This document shows positions 1-9,814 of a stretch of 64,000 bases of DNA, in pieces. Under the pieces are notes generated by a model. It was not told the origin of the DNA, ran no database searches, and saw only the letters and a list, made by a program, of their open reading frames with translations. Location: the NCBI GenBank assembly GCA_965276715.1, contig OZ255622.1, positions 3,534,001 through 3,598,000 of the forward strand, read 5' to 3'. The position numbers and the translations under genes are program-made. Every line of letters starts with the position of its first letter. Position 1 is the first letter of the stretch. This stretch comes from CAXTPV01 sp965276715. Lineage in GTDB: Bacteria > Pseudomonadota > Alphaproteobacteria > Acetobacterales > Acetobacteraceae.

Positions 1-2119
1 GCCCGTCGTGCGAGACATGGTCGACGTCGTCGTGCCCGGTCACGACATAGGCGAGCTCCGTCTCGAGCGCCGCCCGCGGCGAGGCGCCGGCCGGCGGCGC
101 CGTCTCGGTCGCGCGCGCCCGCCCCGAGCCCGCGAACATCGCCATCGCGAGCAGCGAAGCGAGCGCCGCACGGCCGAGCAGCCCCCTGACCGCGAGCGAC
201 GTCACCAGGTCGACCGCCAGCAGCAGGCAGGCCGCACCGACCAGCCACGGCCCGAACGCGAGATCCGCCCGATGCCGCTCGAGCGACATCGTCCGGCCCA
301 TCGCCGTCTCCGCCGCCAATGGCGGCATCGCGTCGGCCAGATTGAGCGACCGCCGCTCGGCCAGGCCCCCATACAGCCCGGGCGGATGGCGCGGCGACGC
401 GCTCACGGTCCCGAAGGCGTCCGCCGCCAGCCCGATCGCCGCCTGCGTCGGCGCCCCGAGCGTGCCGTTCGCGTCCAGCGTCAGCTCCGGCGCCAGCAGC
501 GTACGGTCCCCCGGCGACGCGATCCCGGCCGCCAGCCGCGTCAGCCGCTCAAGCATCTGAACGAACAGGCCCGACAGCGGCAGGTTCGACCAGTCCGCGT
601 TCGCCGTCACATGGAACAGCACCACCCGTCCGCGCCCCAGCCGCCGCTCGGTCACCAGCGGCGTGCGGTCGGCGAGCATCACCCAGGTGTGCGCCGCCAG
701 ATCGAGCGATGGCCGCGCCAGCACCTGACGCGACACCGTGACCTCGGCCGGCACGCGCAATCCGTCGAACGGCGAGCCGGGCGCGAACGGCGCCAGGCGC
801 TGCGGCTTGCCCCACGACATCGCCCCGCCCAGCGCGCGCGATCCCGGCATCAAGCTCACCGGCAGCAATGGATCATCCGTGCCGGCCTGATCGGAATCGT
901 CGACGGGATTGTCGCCCGCCTCGCCGCTGTCGACGGCGGCAACCTTCGGTCCCGCGAACCGGACCAGCATGCCGCCCGCTCTCACCCAGCTCTCGATCCT
1001 GGCATGCGTCTGCGGATCGGCCAGCGTCCGGTCCGCCGCGATCAGCACCGACAGCGGCCGCGACAGCAGCGCGTCGAGGCCGCCGCGACGCAGCGCCACA
1101 TCCTGCTCGAGCCCACGCGCGACGTAGAACAGCGACCCGATCAGCGGCGTGTCGCTGCCGGTGTCGCCATCGAGCAGCCCCACCGGCCGGCGCCGGTCGC
1201 TCTCGTCGAGCAGCCGCGTGGTCGACGCCGTCGGCGCGCCGACCACCACCAGCCGCGCGAGCTGGTTGCGCAGCTCGATCGGCAGGTCGATCCGGCCCTC
1301 CTCCGACCAGGCAGCACCCGACCGCGACGCCTCGTCGAGCCGCACGGTCGCGAGCGCCCCGCCGCGGCCATCGATCGCGAGCACGGTCGCGGGCCTGATC
1401 GGCGCCGCCGACACCAGCCGGACCAGCAGCCCGTCGGCGGACGCGACCGGCGCCAGCAGCAGGCGCGCCGGCACCCTGGTGTCGCGCAAATCGTCGACCG
1501 CGCCGATCCGGTGCAGCGCCCGGTCGAACGACCGGTCGGCCGCACCCGCCACGCCGTCGCCGACATACGCGACGTCCGCCCGCCCGGGCGGCAGGCCGCC
1601 GAGCGCGCGCGCGGCCATCGCCCGGTCCACCGACCACGGATGCGCGTGCAGCGCCGCCACTTTCGCCCGCAATGCCGCCGCCGGCTCGAACGCCGTCACC
1701 GAGGGTGCGGCACCGTCGTCGTCGAGCGCCGTCGTCAGCAGCGCCGCCTGGCGGCTCGCGCGGGCAGCATCCGCCAGCAGCCCGTCGCACGCGGCGAGCC
1801 TGCGTTGCCAGTCATGCGCCGAGGCCCAGCCATCGTCGACCACCAGCAGCAGCGGACGCGTGCGTCCCGCCGGTCCGCCGTTCCGCTGCAGCACCGGCCC
1901 GGCCACGCCCACCACGATCAATCCCGCCGCCAGCAGACGCAGCGCCAGCAGCCACCACGGCGTGCGTGCCGGCGTCTCCTCGTTCTGCCTGAGCCCGGTC
2001 AGCAACCGGATCGCGGGGAAGTCCTGCAGGCGTGGCGAGGGCGGTGTCGCACGCAGCAGCCACCACAGCAGCGGCAGCGCCAGCAGGGCGCCGAGCAGGG
2101 CGGGGGCTGCGAGGATCAC
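1..2119 (-). CDS. BatA-type membrane protein with DUF4159-like C-terminal part (partial at left edge)
   Basis: A minus-strand frame opens with GTG at 2119 and stays open to the window edge (at least 706 codons). The N-terminus has a hydrophobic segment (ILAAPALLGALLALPLLWW) and a second membrane segment near residues 55-75, the usual BatA/aerotolerance-regulator start. At the edge it reads TELAYVVTGHDDVDHVS, which resembles the start of a DUF4159 region. It is the third gene after MoxR and DUF58 genes, 4 bases from the DUF58 stop, an arrangement typical of MoxR-DUF58-vWA clusters. The role is inferred from context: cell-envelope or complex assembly with the MoxR chaperone. Truncated by the window, not by decay. 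Confidence 0.8.
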   Translation of the reverse strand, partial: MILAAPALLGALLALPLLWWLLRATPPSPRLQDFPAIRLLTGLRQNEETPARTPWWLLALRLLAAGLIVVGVAGPVLQRNGGPAGRTRPLLLVVDDGWASAHDWQRRLAACDGLLADAARASRQAALLTTALDDDGAAPSVTAFEPAAALRAKVAALHAHPWSVDRAMAARALGGLPPGRADVAYVGDGVAGAADRSFDRALHRIGAVDDLRDTRVPARLLLAPVASADGLLVRLVSAAPIRPATVLAIDGRGGALATVRLDEASRSGAAWSEEGRIDLPIELRNQLARLVVVGAPTASTTRLLDESDRRRPVGLLDGDTGSDTPLIGSLFYVARGLEQDVALRRGGLDALLSRPLSVLIAADRTLADPQTHARIESWVRAGGMLVRFAGPKVAAVDSGEAGDNPVDDSDQAGTDDPLLPVSLMPGSRALGGAMSWGKPQRLAPFAPGSPFDGLRVPAEVTVSRQVLARPSLDLAAHTWVMLADRTPLVTERRLGRGRVVLFHVTANADWSNLPLSGLFVQMLERLTRLAAGIASPGDRTLLAPELTLDANGTLGAPTQAAIGLAADAFGTVSASPRHPPGLYGGLAERRSLNLADAMPPLAAETAMGRTMSLERHRADLAFGPWLVGAACLLLAVDLVTSLAVRGLLGRAALASLLAMAMFAGSGRARATETAPPAGASPRAALETELAYVVTGHDDVDHVSHDG

Positions 2120-2123
2120 GCGA

Positions 2124-2986
2124 TCAGACGCTCATCATCGTGTGCAACGCGAGCAGCGCCGTCTCCGGCGGCTCGTCCGTGCGATGGACGACGAAACCGA
2201 AGCCCGCGCCGATGCACAGGCGCGACAACGCCGCCTGGTGCGCGGCCAGACGCGCGGCGTACGCGTCGCGGAGGTTCTCCGCGCGCGGCGCCAGCACCTC
2301 GTCCTCGCGCGACAAGCCGCGGAACCGGACGCGCCCGCGGAACGGCAGCGACACCTCGGCCGGGTCCAGCACCTGCACCAGCACGCCCTTGACCGGCACC
2401 GCCGCGAGCGAGGCGAGCATCGATGTCGCCTCCTCGATCGGATGGAGGAAGTCGCTGAACAGGACCGCCCGCGCATGCGACGGGATCGCATGGTGCGCCG
2501 GCCGCTCGCCGCCCGTCTCGCTCATCAGCCGCATCCCCAGCCGCTCCAGCGCCTGCCGTCCCGAGAACGAGGGCGACATCCCATGTCCCGCCTCCAGCAG
2601 CCGCGGATGCTCGCCGCCGCGCAGCAGCAGCGACGCCAGCGCCAGCAGCAGCAGCGATGCCCGTTCCCGCCGCCGCGGCAGCGACGCGGCCGACCGCCAG
2701 TCCATCCGCGCCGATCCGTCCATCCACAGGCAGACCGTCTGCGCAGCCTCCCATTCCGTCTCGCGCACGAAGCTGCGCCCGCTCCGGGCCGAGCGCCGCC
2801 AGTCGATCCGGCTCGCGGCCTCGCCCGGCCTGATCGGCCGGTATTCCCAGAAGCTGTCGCCCTGTCCCGCACGCCGGCGCCCGTGCACGCCGCCCGCGAC
2901 CGTGATCGCGACGCGATCGGCGTCCACCAGCAGCGCCGGCAGCCGCCCCGCGGCCTCCTCGGCCTCGCGCGCGAGCGCGGGTCCCG

Positions 2987-2990
<4 letters not shown>
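2124..2990 (-). CDS. DUF58 domain-containing protein
   Basis: 288 residues from a GTG at 2990 that overlaps the moxR stop codon (GTGA). A longer open frame exists upstream, but it is low-complexity Gly/Ala sequence antisense to moxR codons. Residues about 49-70 carry the DUF58 signature (EYRPIRPGEAASRIDWRRSA), followed by a vWA-like Rossmann pattern (TVCLWMDGSARMDW, ARAVLFSDFL). DUF58 proteins are normally encoded beside MoxR ATPases; their biochemical function is not settled. Translational coupling to moxR is likely. Confidence 0.88.
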
Positions 2991-4024
<1,034 letters not shown>

Positions 4025-4204
4025 TCTCACCCGCCTTTTCGCCGCCGCCTTCGACCGCGCGCCAGGCGGCGCCGGATCCGGTCCGGATCCGCCTCCGGCC
4101 CAAGCGCCAGTCGGCCGATACGGCCAATCTGCCACGTCCGGGGCTTTCATCAAGCCGAACCGGCTCCCTATATCCGAACCGGGTCAGCCGGGGAGGCGTG
4201 GGAC

Positions 4205-4804
4205 TTGAACGACGGCAAACTCGGGGACGCGCAAACCACCTGTCGGGCCGGCACGACGTCTCTCGATCCCCACCGTCATGCCGGCGCCCGCATCCCGGTC
4301 GAGTGCGGCGACCTCCCGTTCCTCGTCAAGCGCGACGGAACCTGGCTCTATCGAGGCTCGCCGATCCTGCGCAAGGAACTGGTCTGCCTGTTCTCGAGCG
4401 TGCTCAAGCGCGACCCGTCCGGCGCCTACTGGCTCGAAACCCCCGCCGAGCGCGGCCGGATCGAGGTCGAGGACACACCCTGGCTCGCCGTCGAGCTCGA
4501 TTGGCGCGGCGCCGGCCCCAACCAGGTCCTCTCGTTCCGCACCAACGTCGACCAGGTCATGGTGGCCGGCGATCAGCATCCGCTGCGCATCCAGCACGAC
4601 AAGTCCCACTGCGCCCCGACCCCCTACATCCACGTGCGCAACGGTCTCGGCAGCATCCCGCTCGAGGCCAGGATCGCCCGCCCGGTCTATTACGAATTGG
4701 CCGCCCTGGCCGAGCCCGGCACCTGCCACGGCCGTCCCTGCTACGGCGTCTGGAGCTCGGGCCGCTTCTTCCGCATCGCCGACATGCTGCCCGGCGAAGC
4801 CTGA
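4205..4804 (+). CDS. DUF1285 domain-containing protein
   Basis: Protein of 199 residues if translation starts at TTG 4205, which has GGGGAGG about 9 bases upstream; there is no nearby ATG or GTG in frame. The body (GDLPFLVKRDGTWLYRGSPILRKELVCLF, YWLETPAERGRIEVEDTPW, with breaks) matches the DUF1285 family, a cytosolic beta-rich family of unknown function widespread in Proteobacteria. It is the first gene of a compact run (DUF1285, Nudix hydrolase, cca) spaced by 6-11 bases and is divergent from moxR. Confidence 0.85.
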   Translation: MNDGKLGDAQTTCRAGTTSLDPHRHAGARIPVECGDLPFLVKRDGTWLYRGSPILRKELVCLFSSVLKRDPSGAYWLETPAERGRIEVEDTPWLAVELDWRGAGPNQVLSFRTNVDQVMVAGDQHPLRIQHDKSHCAPTPYIHVRNGLGSIPLEARIARPVYYELAALAEPGTCHGRPCYGVWSSGRFFRIADMLPGEA

Positions 4805-4810
4805 TCCACG

Positions 4811-5389
4811 GTGCGCCCGATCGAGCCGGCCACCCTGCGCCGCCGGCTCGTCCGTGCCCTCGCCGGGTCCGGTGATGTCGCCGGTCCGCTCGCCCCGGGC
4901 CTGGTCCGCGCCAGCGTCCTCGTGCCGATCGTGCTCTCGCGCGCGCCGTTCCTCCTCCTGACGCGGCGCTCGCCGCTGCTGCGGCGTCATCCGAACCAGG
5001 TCAGCTTCCCCGGCGGCCGCATCGACCTCACCGACGACGGGCCGGAGGCGGCCGCACTCCGCGAGGCCCACGAGGAGATCAGGCTCGATCCGGCCCACTG
5101 CTCCATCGTCGGCCGCCTGGCGAACATCCCCACCACGACCGGCTTCGCGATCACGCCCGTCGTCGCCGTCGTCGAGCCCGACGCGGTCTGGGAGGCGTCC
5201 CCCGCCGAGGTCGCCGAAATCGTCGTCCTGCCGATCGCCAGCCTGTTCGATCCCACCGCCGCCCGGCGCGAGCGCGCCCGCCTCCGCGGCGTCTGGCACG
5301 AATACTGGGTTTGGCATCACCCCGAGCACGTCATCTGGGGGGCCACCGCCGGCATCCTCGCAAACCTCGCCGAGCGATTGCGCGCCTGA
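4811..5389 (+). CDS. Nudix hydrolase, CoA pyrophosphatase type
   Basis: 192 residues, GTG start at 4811, 6 bases after the DUF1285 stop. It has the CoA-pyrophosphatase pattern LLTRRSPLLRRHPNQVSFPGG followed by a Nudix box with AALREAHEE at its core. The family cleaves CoA and derivatives to phosphopantetheine and 3',5'-ADP with Mg2+. DUF1285-Nudix-cca is a recurrent alphaproteobacterial cluster and supports an operon here. Confidence 0.87.
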   Translation: MRPIEPATLRRRLVRALAGSGDVAGPLAPGLVRASVLVPIVLSRAPFLLLTRRSPLLRRHPNQVSFPGGRIDLTDDGPEAAALREAHEEIRLDPAHCSIVGRLANIPTTTGFAITPVVAVVEPDAVWEASPAEVAEIVVLPIASLFDPTAARRERARLRGVWHEYWVWHHPEHVIWGATAGILANLAERLRA

Positions 5390-5400
5390 GCTATCCTTCG

Positions 5401-6567
5401 ATGATGCTGTCCGACATCGACCCGGCGCTCGAGATGCTCTGGAACGCGTTGCCGTCCGCCCGCCTCGTCGGCGGCGCCGTGCGCGACCGGCTCGCCGGGT
5501 TGCCGGTCGCCGACCACGATCTCGCCACGCCCGATCCGCCCCATGAGGTCGCGCAACGTCTCGCCGCGGCCGGCATACGCACCGTGCCCACCGGGCTCGC
5601 CCACGGCACCCTGACCGCCATCGTCGGCGGCCGCCCGTTCGAGGTCACCACCCTGCGGCGCGACGTCAGCACCGACGGCCGGCACGCCGAGACCGAATGG
5701 ACATCCGACTGGCGCGAGGATGCCGGCCGTCGCGACTTCACCATCAACGCCATGTCGATCGACCGCGAGGGCGCCCTGCACGACTATTTCGGTGGACGCG
5801 ACGACCTCGCCGCCGGCCGCGTCCGCTTCGTGGGCGACGCCGCGACGAGGATCGAGGAGGATCATCTCCGCATCCTGCGCTTCTTCCGCTTCGACAGCCG
5901 CTTCCGCGCCGGCGACCCCGATCCCGAAGCCGCGCGCGCGATCCGTGCCCGCGCCCACCTGATCGCCCGCCTGTCGGCCGAACGTGTCTGGAGCGAGCTC
6001 AAGCGCCTGCTCTCGGCGGCCAGGCAAGCCGCGGCCGTCCACCTGATGGCCGATCTCGGCGTCCTTCCCGTAATCATCCCCGAGGGCGCCGATCCCGCCC
6101 GTCTCGACGACGCCGAAGCGATCGGCGCCCCCGCCGATCCCGTCCTGCGCACGGCCTTCCTGCTGACCGGCGACGCCGGCCGCCTCGCCGCCCGCCTGCG
6201 CCTGTCCTCCGGCGAGGCGGTCCATCTCGCCGCCCTGGCGGTGCCACCGGCGCCGGACCCCTCGCTCGACGACGACGCGCTGCGGCGCCTGCTCGCCGAC
6301 ATTCCCCACGCCATCCTCGAAGGCAGCACCTGGCTGGCGCAGCCCGGCCGCGCGCCCGATCCGTCCTGGGACGCGCTGCGCCGTCGTATCGCGTCCATTC
6401 CTGTCCCCGTCTTCCCGCTCGCCGGCCGCGACGTGCGCGCGCGCGGCGTCCCGGCCGGCCGGCCGGTGGGCGACCTCCTGCGCACCGTCCGCGCCTGGTG
6501 GCTCGCCCGCGGCGCGCGCGACGGCCGCGACGCCTGTATCGCCGAACTCGATCGGCTTTTGCACTGA
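5401..6567 (+). CDS. cca: CCA tRNA nucleotidyltransferase
   Basis: 388 residues from ATG 5401, 11 bases after the Nudix stop (a second ATG follows at once). Nucleotidyltransferase motif LVGGAVRDR at residues 22-30, catalytic DHD at 38-40, RRDFTINAM and the ARILRFFRF-type helix (HLRILRFFRF) of class II CCA-adding/poly(A) polymerase family enzymes. It adds or repairs the 3' CCA of tRNAs in the cytoplasm. The Ala/Arg-rich C-terminal half is the usual tRNA-binding helical region. Confidence 0.93.
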   Translation: MMLSDIDPALEMLWNALPSARLVGGAVRDRLAGLPVADHDLATPDPPHEVAQRLAAAGIRTVPTGLAHGTLTAIVGGRPFEVTTLRRDVSTDGRHAETEWTSDWREDAGRRDFTINAMSIDREGALHDYFGGRDDLAAGRVRFVGDAATRIEEDHLRILRFFRFDSRFRAGDPDPEAARAIRARAHLIARLSAERVWSELKRLLSAARQAAAVHLMADLGVLPVIIPEGADPARLDDAEAIGAPADPVLRTAFLLTGDAGRLAARLRLSSGEAVHLAALAVPPAPDPSLDDDALRRLLADIPHAILEGSTWLAQPGRAPDPSWDALRRRIASIPVPVFPLAGRDVRARGVPAGRPVGDLLRTVRAWWLARGARDGRDACIAELDRLLH

Positions 6568-6580
6568 CAGCATCAGAAGC

Positions 6581-6696
6581 TTTTGGGGCTTTGCCCCAAA
6601 CCCCACCGGGGGCAGGCGCCCCCGGACCCGCAACACATTAGAATCATTGGCGGTCCAGGGGCCCGGCCCCTGGCGGGGCGCGGGGCGGAGCCCCGC
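6581..6696. repeat. GC-rich double-hairpin intergenic repeat (copy 1)
   Basis: Between cca and the ABC transporter. TTTTGGGGC-TTT-GCCCCAAA, then GGGGGCAGGCGCCCCC, then an inverted second unit GGGGCCCGGCCCC and GGGGCGGAGCCCC. The second half is open in frame with the downstream gene but is not needed for its start. Same family as the copies at 21821, 31515, 35374, 49337, 53241 and 63809. Confidence 0.85.
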
Positions 6697-6733
6697 ATCT
6701 TGCGCCGCCGCCGCCGGTGCACTAGGGGCGCTC

Positions 6734-8518
6734 ATGGATGCCATCAACCCGGCCCTCCCGCCCGACACGGCACCGCGCGACACCGCGGGCGGGACCTGGG
6801 CCCCGCTGCGCCGTCTCTGGCGCGACGACGTCGCCGGTCACCGCGCGCGCCTGGCCACCGTCCTCGTCCTGACCGTCGTCATGGCCGGCCTGACCGGTCT
6901 CTACCCGCTGGTGATCAGCCGCGCGCTCGACATGTTCACCGCCCACGATCCCAGGATCCTCTATCAGGTCCCGGCGCTCGTCGTCGCGATCACCGCCGGC
7001 AAGGCGGCCGCGCAATACGGCCAGACCACCAGCGTCCAGCAGCTCGTCCTGCTCGTCATCCGCGGCCTGCAGAACCGCATGTTCGCCCATCTCGTCGACG
7101 CCGACATCGCGCGCATCGAGCGCGAGGCACCCGCCCAGCTCGGCGCGCGCTTCACGACCGACGCGACCGTCATCCGCGAGGCGCTGATCCGCGCCGTCAA
7201 CGCGCTCGCCGACGCCGTCACCATCGTGGGCCTGGTCGCGTCCATGCTCTGGATGGACTGGGAGCTCAGCCTGATCGCGGCCCTGCTCTATCCGCTGGCG
7301 GCATTGCCCATCCAGCGCATCGGCAGGCGCGTCCGCCGCGCTTCGGGCGGCATGCAGGAGCGCATGGGCGAGACCGCTGCCCTGCTGAACGAGAGCTTCG
7401 CCCAGGCGCGCACCGTCCGCGCCTATCGCCTCGAGCACACTGAACGCGACCGTGCCGAGGCTGCCTTCGACGCGCTCTACCACGCGCTGCTTCGCATGAC
7501 CCGCGGCCGCGCCCGCGTCGAGCCGGTCCTCGAGGTGCTCGGCGGCGGCGCGGTCGCCGCCGTGCTCGGCTTCGCCGGGTGGCGCGCCTCGATGGGCGGC
7601 AGCACGCTCGGCGACTTCTCGGGCTTCGTCGCCGCCCTGCTGCTCGCGGCGCGTCCGCTGCGTGCGCTGGGTTCGCTCAACGCCGCCGTCCAGGAAGGCC
7701 TCGCCGGCCTGACCCGGGTCTTCGACGTGCTCGACGAGCCGACCTCGGTCGTCGAAAGCCCGCGGGCGGCGCCGTTGCCCGCGGGACGCGGTCATCTGCG
7801 CTTCGACAAGGTGGGCTTTGTCTACCCGGACGGCCGCGCCGGCCTGCGGTCGCTCAGCTTCGAGGCACTCCCTGGCCGCACGGTGGCGCTCGTCGGTCCG
7901 TCGGGTGCCGGCAAGTCGACGGCGCTCGCCCTGATCCCCCGGCTGCACGACGTGGCGTTCGGCCGGATCACCCTCGACGGACACGATTTGCGCGGCCTCA
8001 CCCTGTCGAGCCTGCGCGGCGCCATCGCCTATGTCGGCCAGGAGACGATGCTCTTCGACGCGTCCGTCGCCGCCAACATCCGCATGGGCCGCCCCGACGC
8101 CACCGAGGCCGAGATCGAGGCCGCCGCCGCGTCCGCGTCCGCGTCCGACTTCATCGCCCGACTGCCCGCCGGCTACGAGACCCGTGTCGGCCACGGCGGC
8201 CAGCGCCTCTCGGGCGGCCAGCGCCAGCGCGTCGTGCTGGCCCGCGCCCTGCTGCGCAACCCGCGCGTGCTCCTGCTCGACGAGGCCACCAGCGCGCTCG
8301 ACGCCGAGAACGAGGCGGCGGTGCAGGTCGCACTCGCCCGGCTGCGCAGCGGCCGCACCACCATCATCGTCGCCCACCGGCTGAGCACCGTCCGCTCCGC
8401 CGACCTCGTCGTGGTGATGGCGGACGGCGAGGCGATCGAGATCGGCAACCACGCCGAGCTCATCGAGGTCGACGGGCTCTATGCGCGGCTCGTCAGGAGC
8501 CAGGCGCTGGCGGCTTGA
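6734..8518 (+). CDS. ABC exporter, fused permease-ATPase
   Basis: 594 residues from ATG 6734 (MDAINPALPPD). The N-terminal half is a six-helix type IV (exporter) membrane domain; the C-terminal half is the ATPase with Walker A GPSGAGKST (about 388-396), signature LSGGQRQR (about 492), Walker B VLLLDEATSALD and H-loop VAHRLST. It acts as a homodimer or heterodimer exporting lipids, drugs or peptides in the MsbA/BmrA group; the substrate is not determinable. An upstream extension of the frame is translated repeat sequence, so it was not chosen. A 98-base gap containing an operator separates it from the efflux pair downstream. Confidence 0.93.
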   Translation: MDAINPALPPDTAPRDTAGGTWAPLRRLWRDDVAGHRARLATVLVLTVVMAGLTGLYPLVISRALDMFTAHDPRILYQVPALVVAITAGKAAAQYGQTTSVQQLVLLVIRGLQNRMFAHLVDADIARIEREAPAQLGARFTTDATVIREALIRAVNALADAVTIVGLVASMLWMDWELSLIAALLYPLAALPIQRIGRRVRRASGGMQERMGETAALLNESFAQARTVRAYRLEHTERDRAEAAFDALYHALLRMTRGRARVEPVLEVLGGGAVAAVLGFAGWRASMGGSTLGDFSGFVAALLLAARPLRALGSLNAAVQEGLAGLTRVFDVLDEPTSVVESPRAAPLPAGRGHLRFDKVGFVYPDGRAGLRSLSFEALPGRTVALVGPSGAGKSTALALIPRLHDVAFGRITLDGHDLRGLTLSSLRGAIAYVGQETMLFDASVAANIRMGRPDATEAEIEAAAASASASDFIARLPAGYETRVGHGGQRLSGGQRQRVVLARALLRNPRVLLLDEATSALDAENEAAVQVALARLRSGRTTIIVAHRLSTVRSADLVVVMADGEAIEIGNHAELIEVDGLYARLVRSQALAA

Positions 8519-8558
8519 TATATCCCTTGTTTGCCGTCTCCAAAGGTTCGTGCGACAC

Positions 8559-8579
8559 CTGACCGAACCGGTCGGTCAG
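8559..8579. promoter_or_regulatory. Palindromic operator, TetR-like
   Basis: CTGACCGA-ACCGG-TCGGTCAG, perfect 8-base arms around a 5-base centre, 38 bases before the start of the EmrA-like gene. Its composition resembles TetR-family efflux operators built on ACCGACCGGTCGGT. No TetR gene lies next to it, so a regulator encoded elsewhere is inferred. Confidence 0.5.
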
Positions 8580-8616
8580 CGACGGGTCGCCGCCTCGACA
8601 CGCCTGGGGAAGATGC

Positions 8617-9804
8617 ATGGCTGAAGACGATCAGCAGTCCGACGATGACAAGACGCGAAAGTCGGACGCCGGCGACAAGCAGGACAAGCAGGACCAGGCC
8701 GACGACAAGAAAGCCGCCGACAACCAGGCCAAGGAAGACGAGCGTCAACGCGCCCGCGCCCGCCCCTTTGTCCGCATCGGCCTGGTCGTCATCATCCTGC
8801 TGTTCGCCGGCGGCGGTTTCTTCCTGTGGCTGACCACACGAGGCAAGCAGGCCACCGACGACGCCTACACCGCCGGCCGCGTCGTCAACATCGCGCCCCA
8901 GGTGAGCGGCTACATCACCGAGCTCGACGTCAACGACAACCAGTTCGTCCACCAGGGCCAGGTGCTCGCGCGCATCGATCGGCGCACCTACCAGGCCAGC
9001 GTCGACATGGACCAGGCGCAGGTGACGCAAGCCCAGGGCCAGCTCGAGGGCGCCAAATTCTCGGCTGACGTTTCCAAACAGACCTTTCCCGCCCAACTGG
9101 CGCAAGCCAAGGGACAACTGCTCCAGTCGCAGGGCACCGAATTCCAGGCCGAAACCGACTACAAGCGCCAGCACGCCGTCGCCCGCGCGGCCACCACGCA
9201 GCAGGCGGTCGACCAGTCCACCGCTTCCCTGCAGGAAGCCCGCGGCCAGGTCGCCATCGCCCAGGCCCAGGTGCAGCAGGCCACACCCGTCAAGCCGAAC
9301 ATCGGCGTCACCCAGACCCGGGTCGCCCAGCAAGCGGGCTCGCTCGACGTGGCGCGCGCCCAGCTCGAACAGGCCAGGCTCAATCTCGGCTGGACCGTCA
9401 TCCGCGCGCCGCACGACGGCTGGGTCGCCCAGCGCAACGTCGAGCAGGGCAACTACGTCAACGTGGGCCAGACCCTGTTCGCGATCGTCCAGCCCGAGAT
9501 CTGGGTCACCGCCAACTTCAAGGAAACCCAGCTCGCCCAGATGCGGCCCGGCCAGCTCGTCGACATGACGGTCGACGCCTATCCGCAGCTCCATCTGCAC
9601 GGCCATGTCGACAGCGTCCAGCTCGGCTCGGGTGGCCAGTTCAGCGCCTTCCCGCCCGAGAACGCCACCGGCAACTTCGTCAAGATCGTCCAGCGTGTCC
9701 CGGTGAAAATCCTGATCGACAGTGGTCTCGATCCCGACCTGCCGCTGCCGATCGGACTGTCGGTCGAGCCCACCGTCCTCATCGGCACCAAGCCCGTCCA
9801 GTGA
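8617..9804 (+). CDS. emrA: HlyD/EmrA-family membrane fusion protein
   Basis: 395 residues, ATG at 8617 after a GGGGAAG. A charged Asp/Lys-rich cytosolic tail (1-48) precedes one membrane helix (about 50-70), then a biotinyl-lipoyl half (TAGRVVNIAPQVSGYI), a long coiled-coil hairpin (about 120-245, Gln/Ala-rich) and the second lipoyl half (VIRAPHDGWVAQRNVEQG). This is the EmrA periplasmic adaptor architecture. It pairs with the DHA2 transporter 10 bases downstream to export hydrophobic compounds. Confidence 0.92.
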   Translation: MAEDDQQSDDDKTRKSDAGDKQDKQDQADDKKAADNQAKEDERQRARARPFVRIGLVVIILLFAGGGFFLWLTTRGKQATDDAYTAGRVVNIAPQVSGYITELDVNDNQFVHQGQVLARIDRRTYQASVDMDQAQVTQAQGQLEGAKFSADVSKQTFPAQLAQAKGQLLQSQGTEFQAETDYKRQHAVARAATTQQAVDQSTASLQEARGQVAIAQAQVQQATPVKPNIGVTQTRVAQQAGSLDVARAQLEQARLNLGWTVIRAPHDGWVAQRNVEQGNYVNVGQTLFAIVQPEIWVTANFKETQLAQMRPGQLVDMTVDAYPQLHLHGHVDSVQLGSGGQFSAFPPENATGNFVKIVQRVPVKILIDSGLDPDLPLPIGLSVEPTVLIGTKPVQ

Positions 9805-9814
9805 GCATCATCGC

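Noticed and set aside
8..2392. Plus-strand open frame of about 790 codons opposite the BatA/DUF4159 gene
   Set aside because: Arg/Pro/Gln-rich with no protein-like pattern; it is the antisense of a high-GC gene with membrane segments and DUF4159 features.
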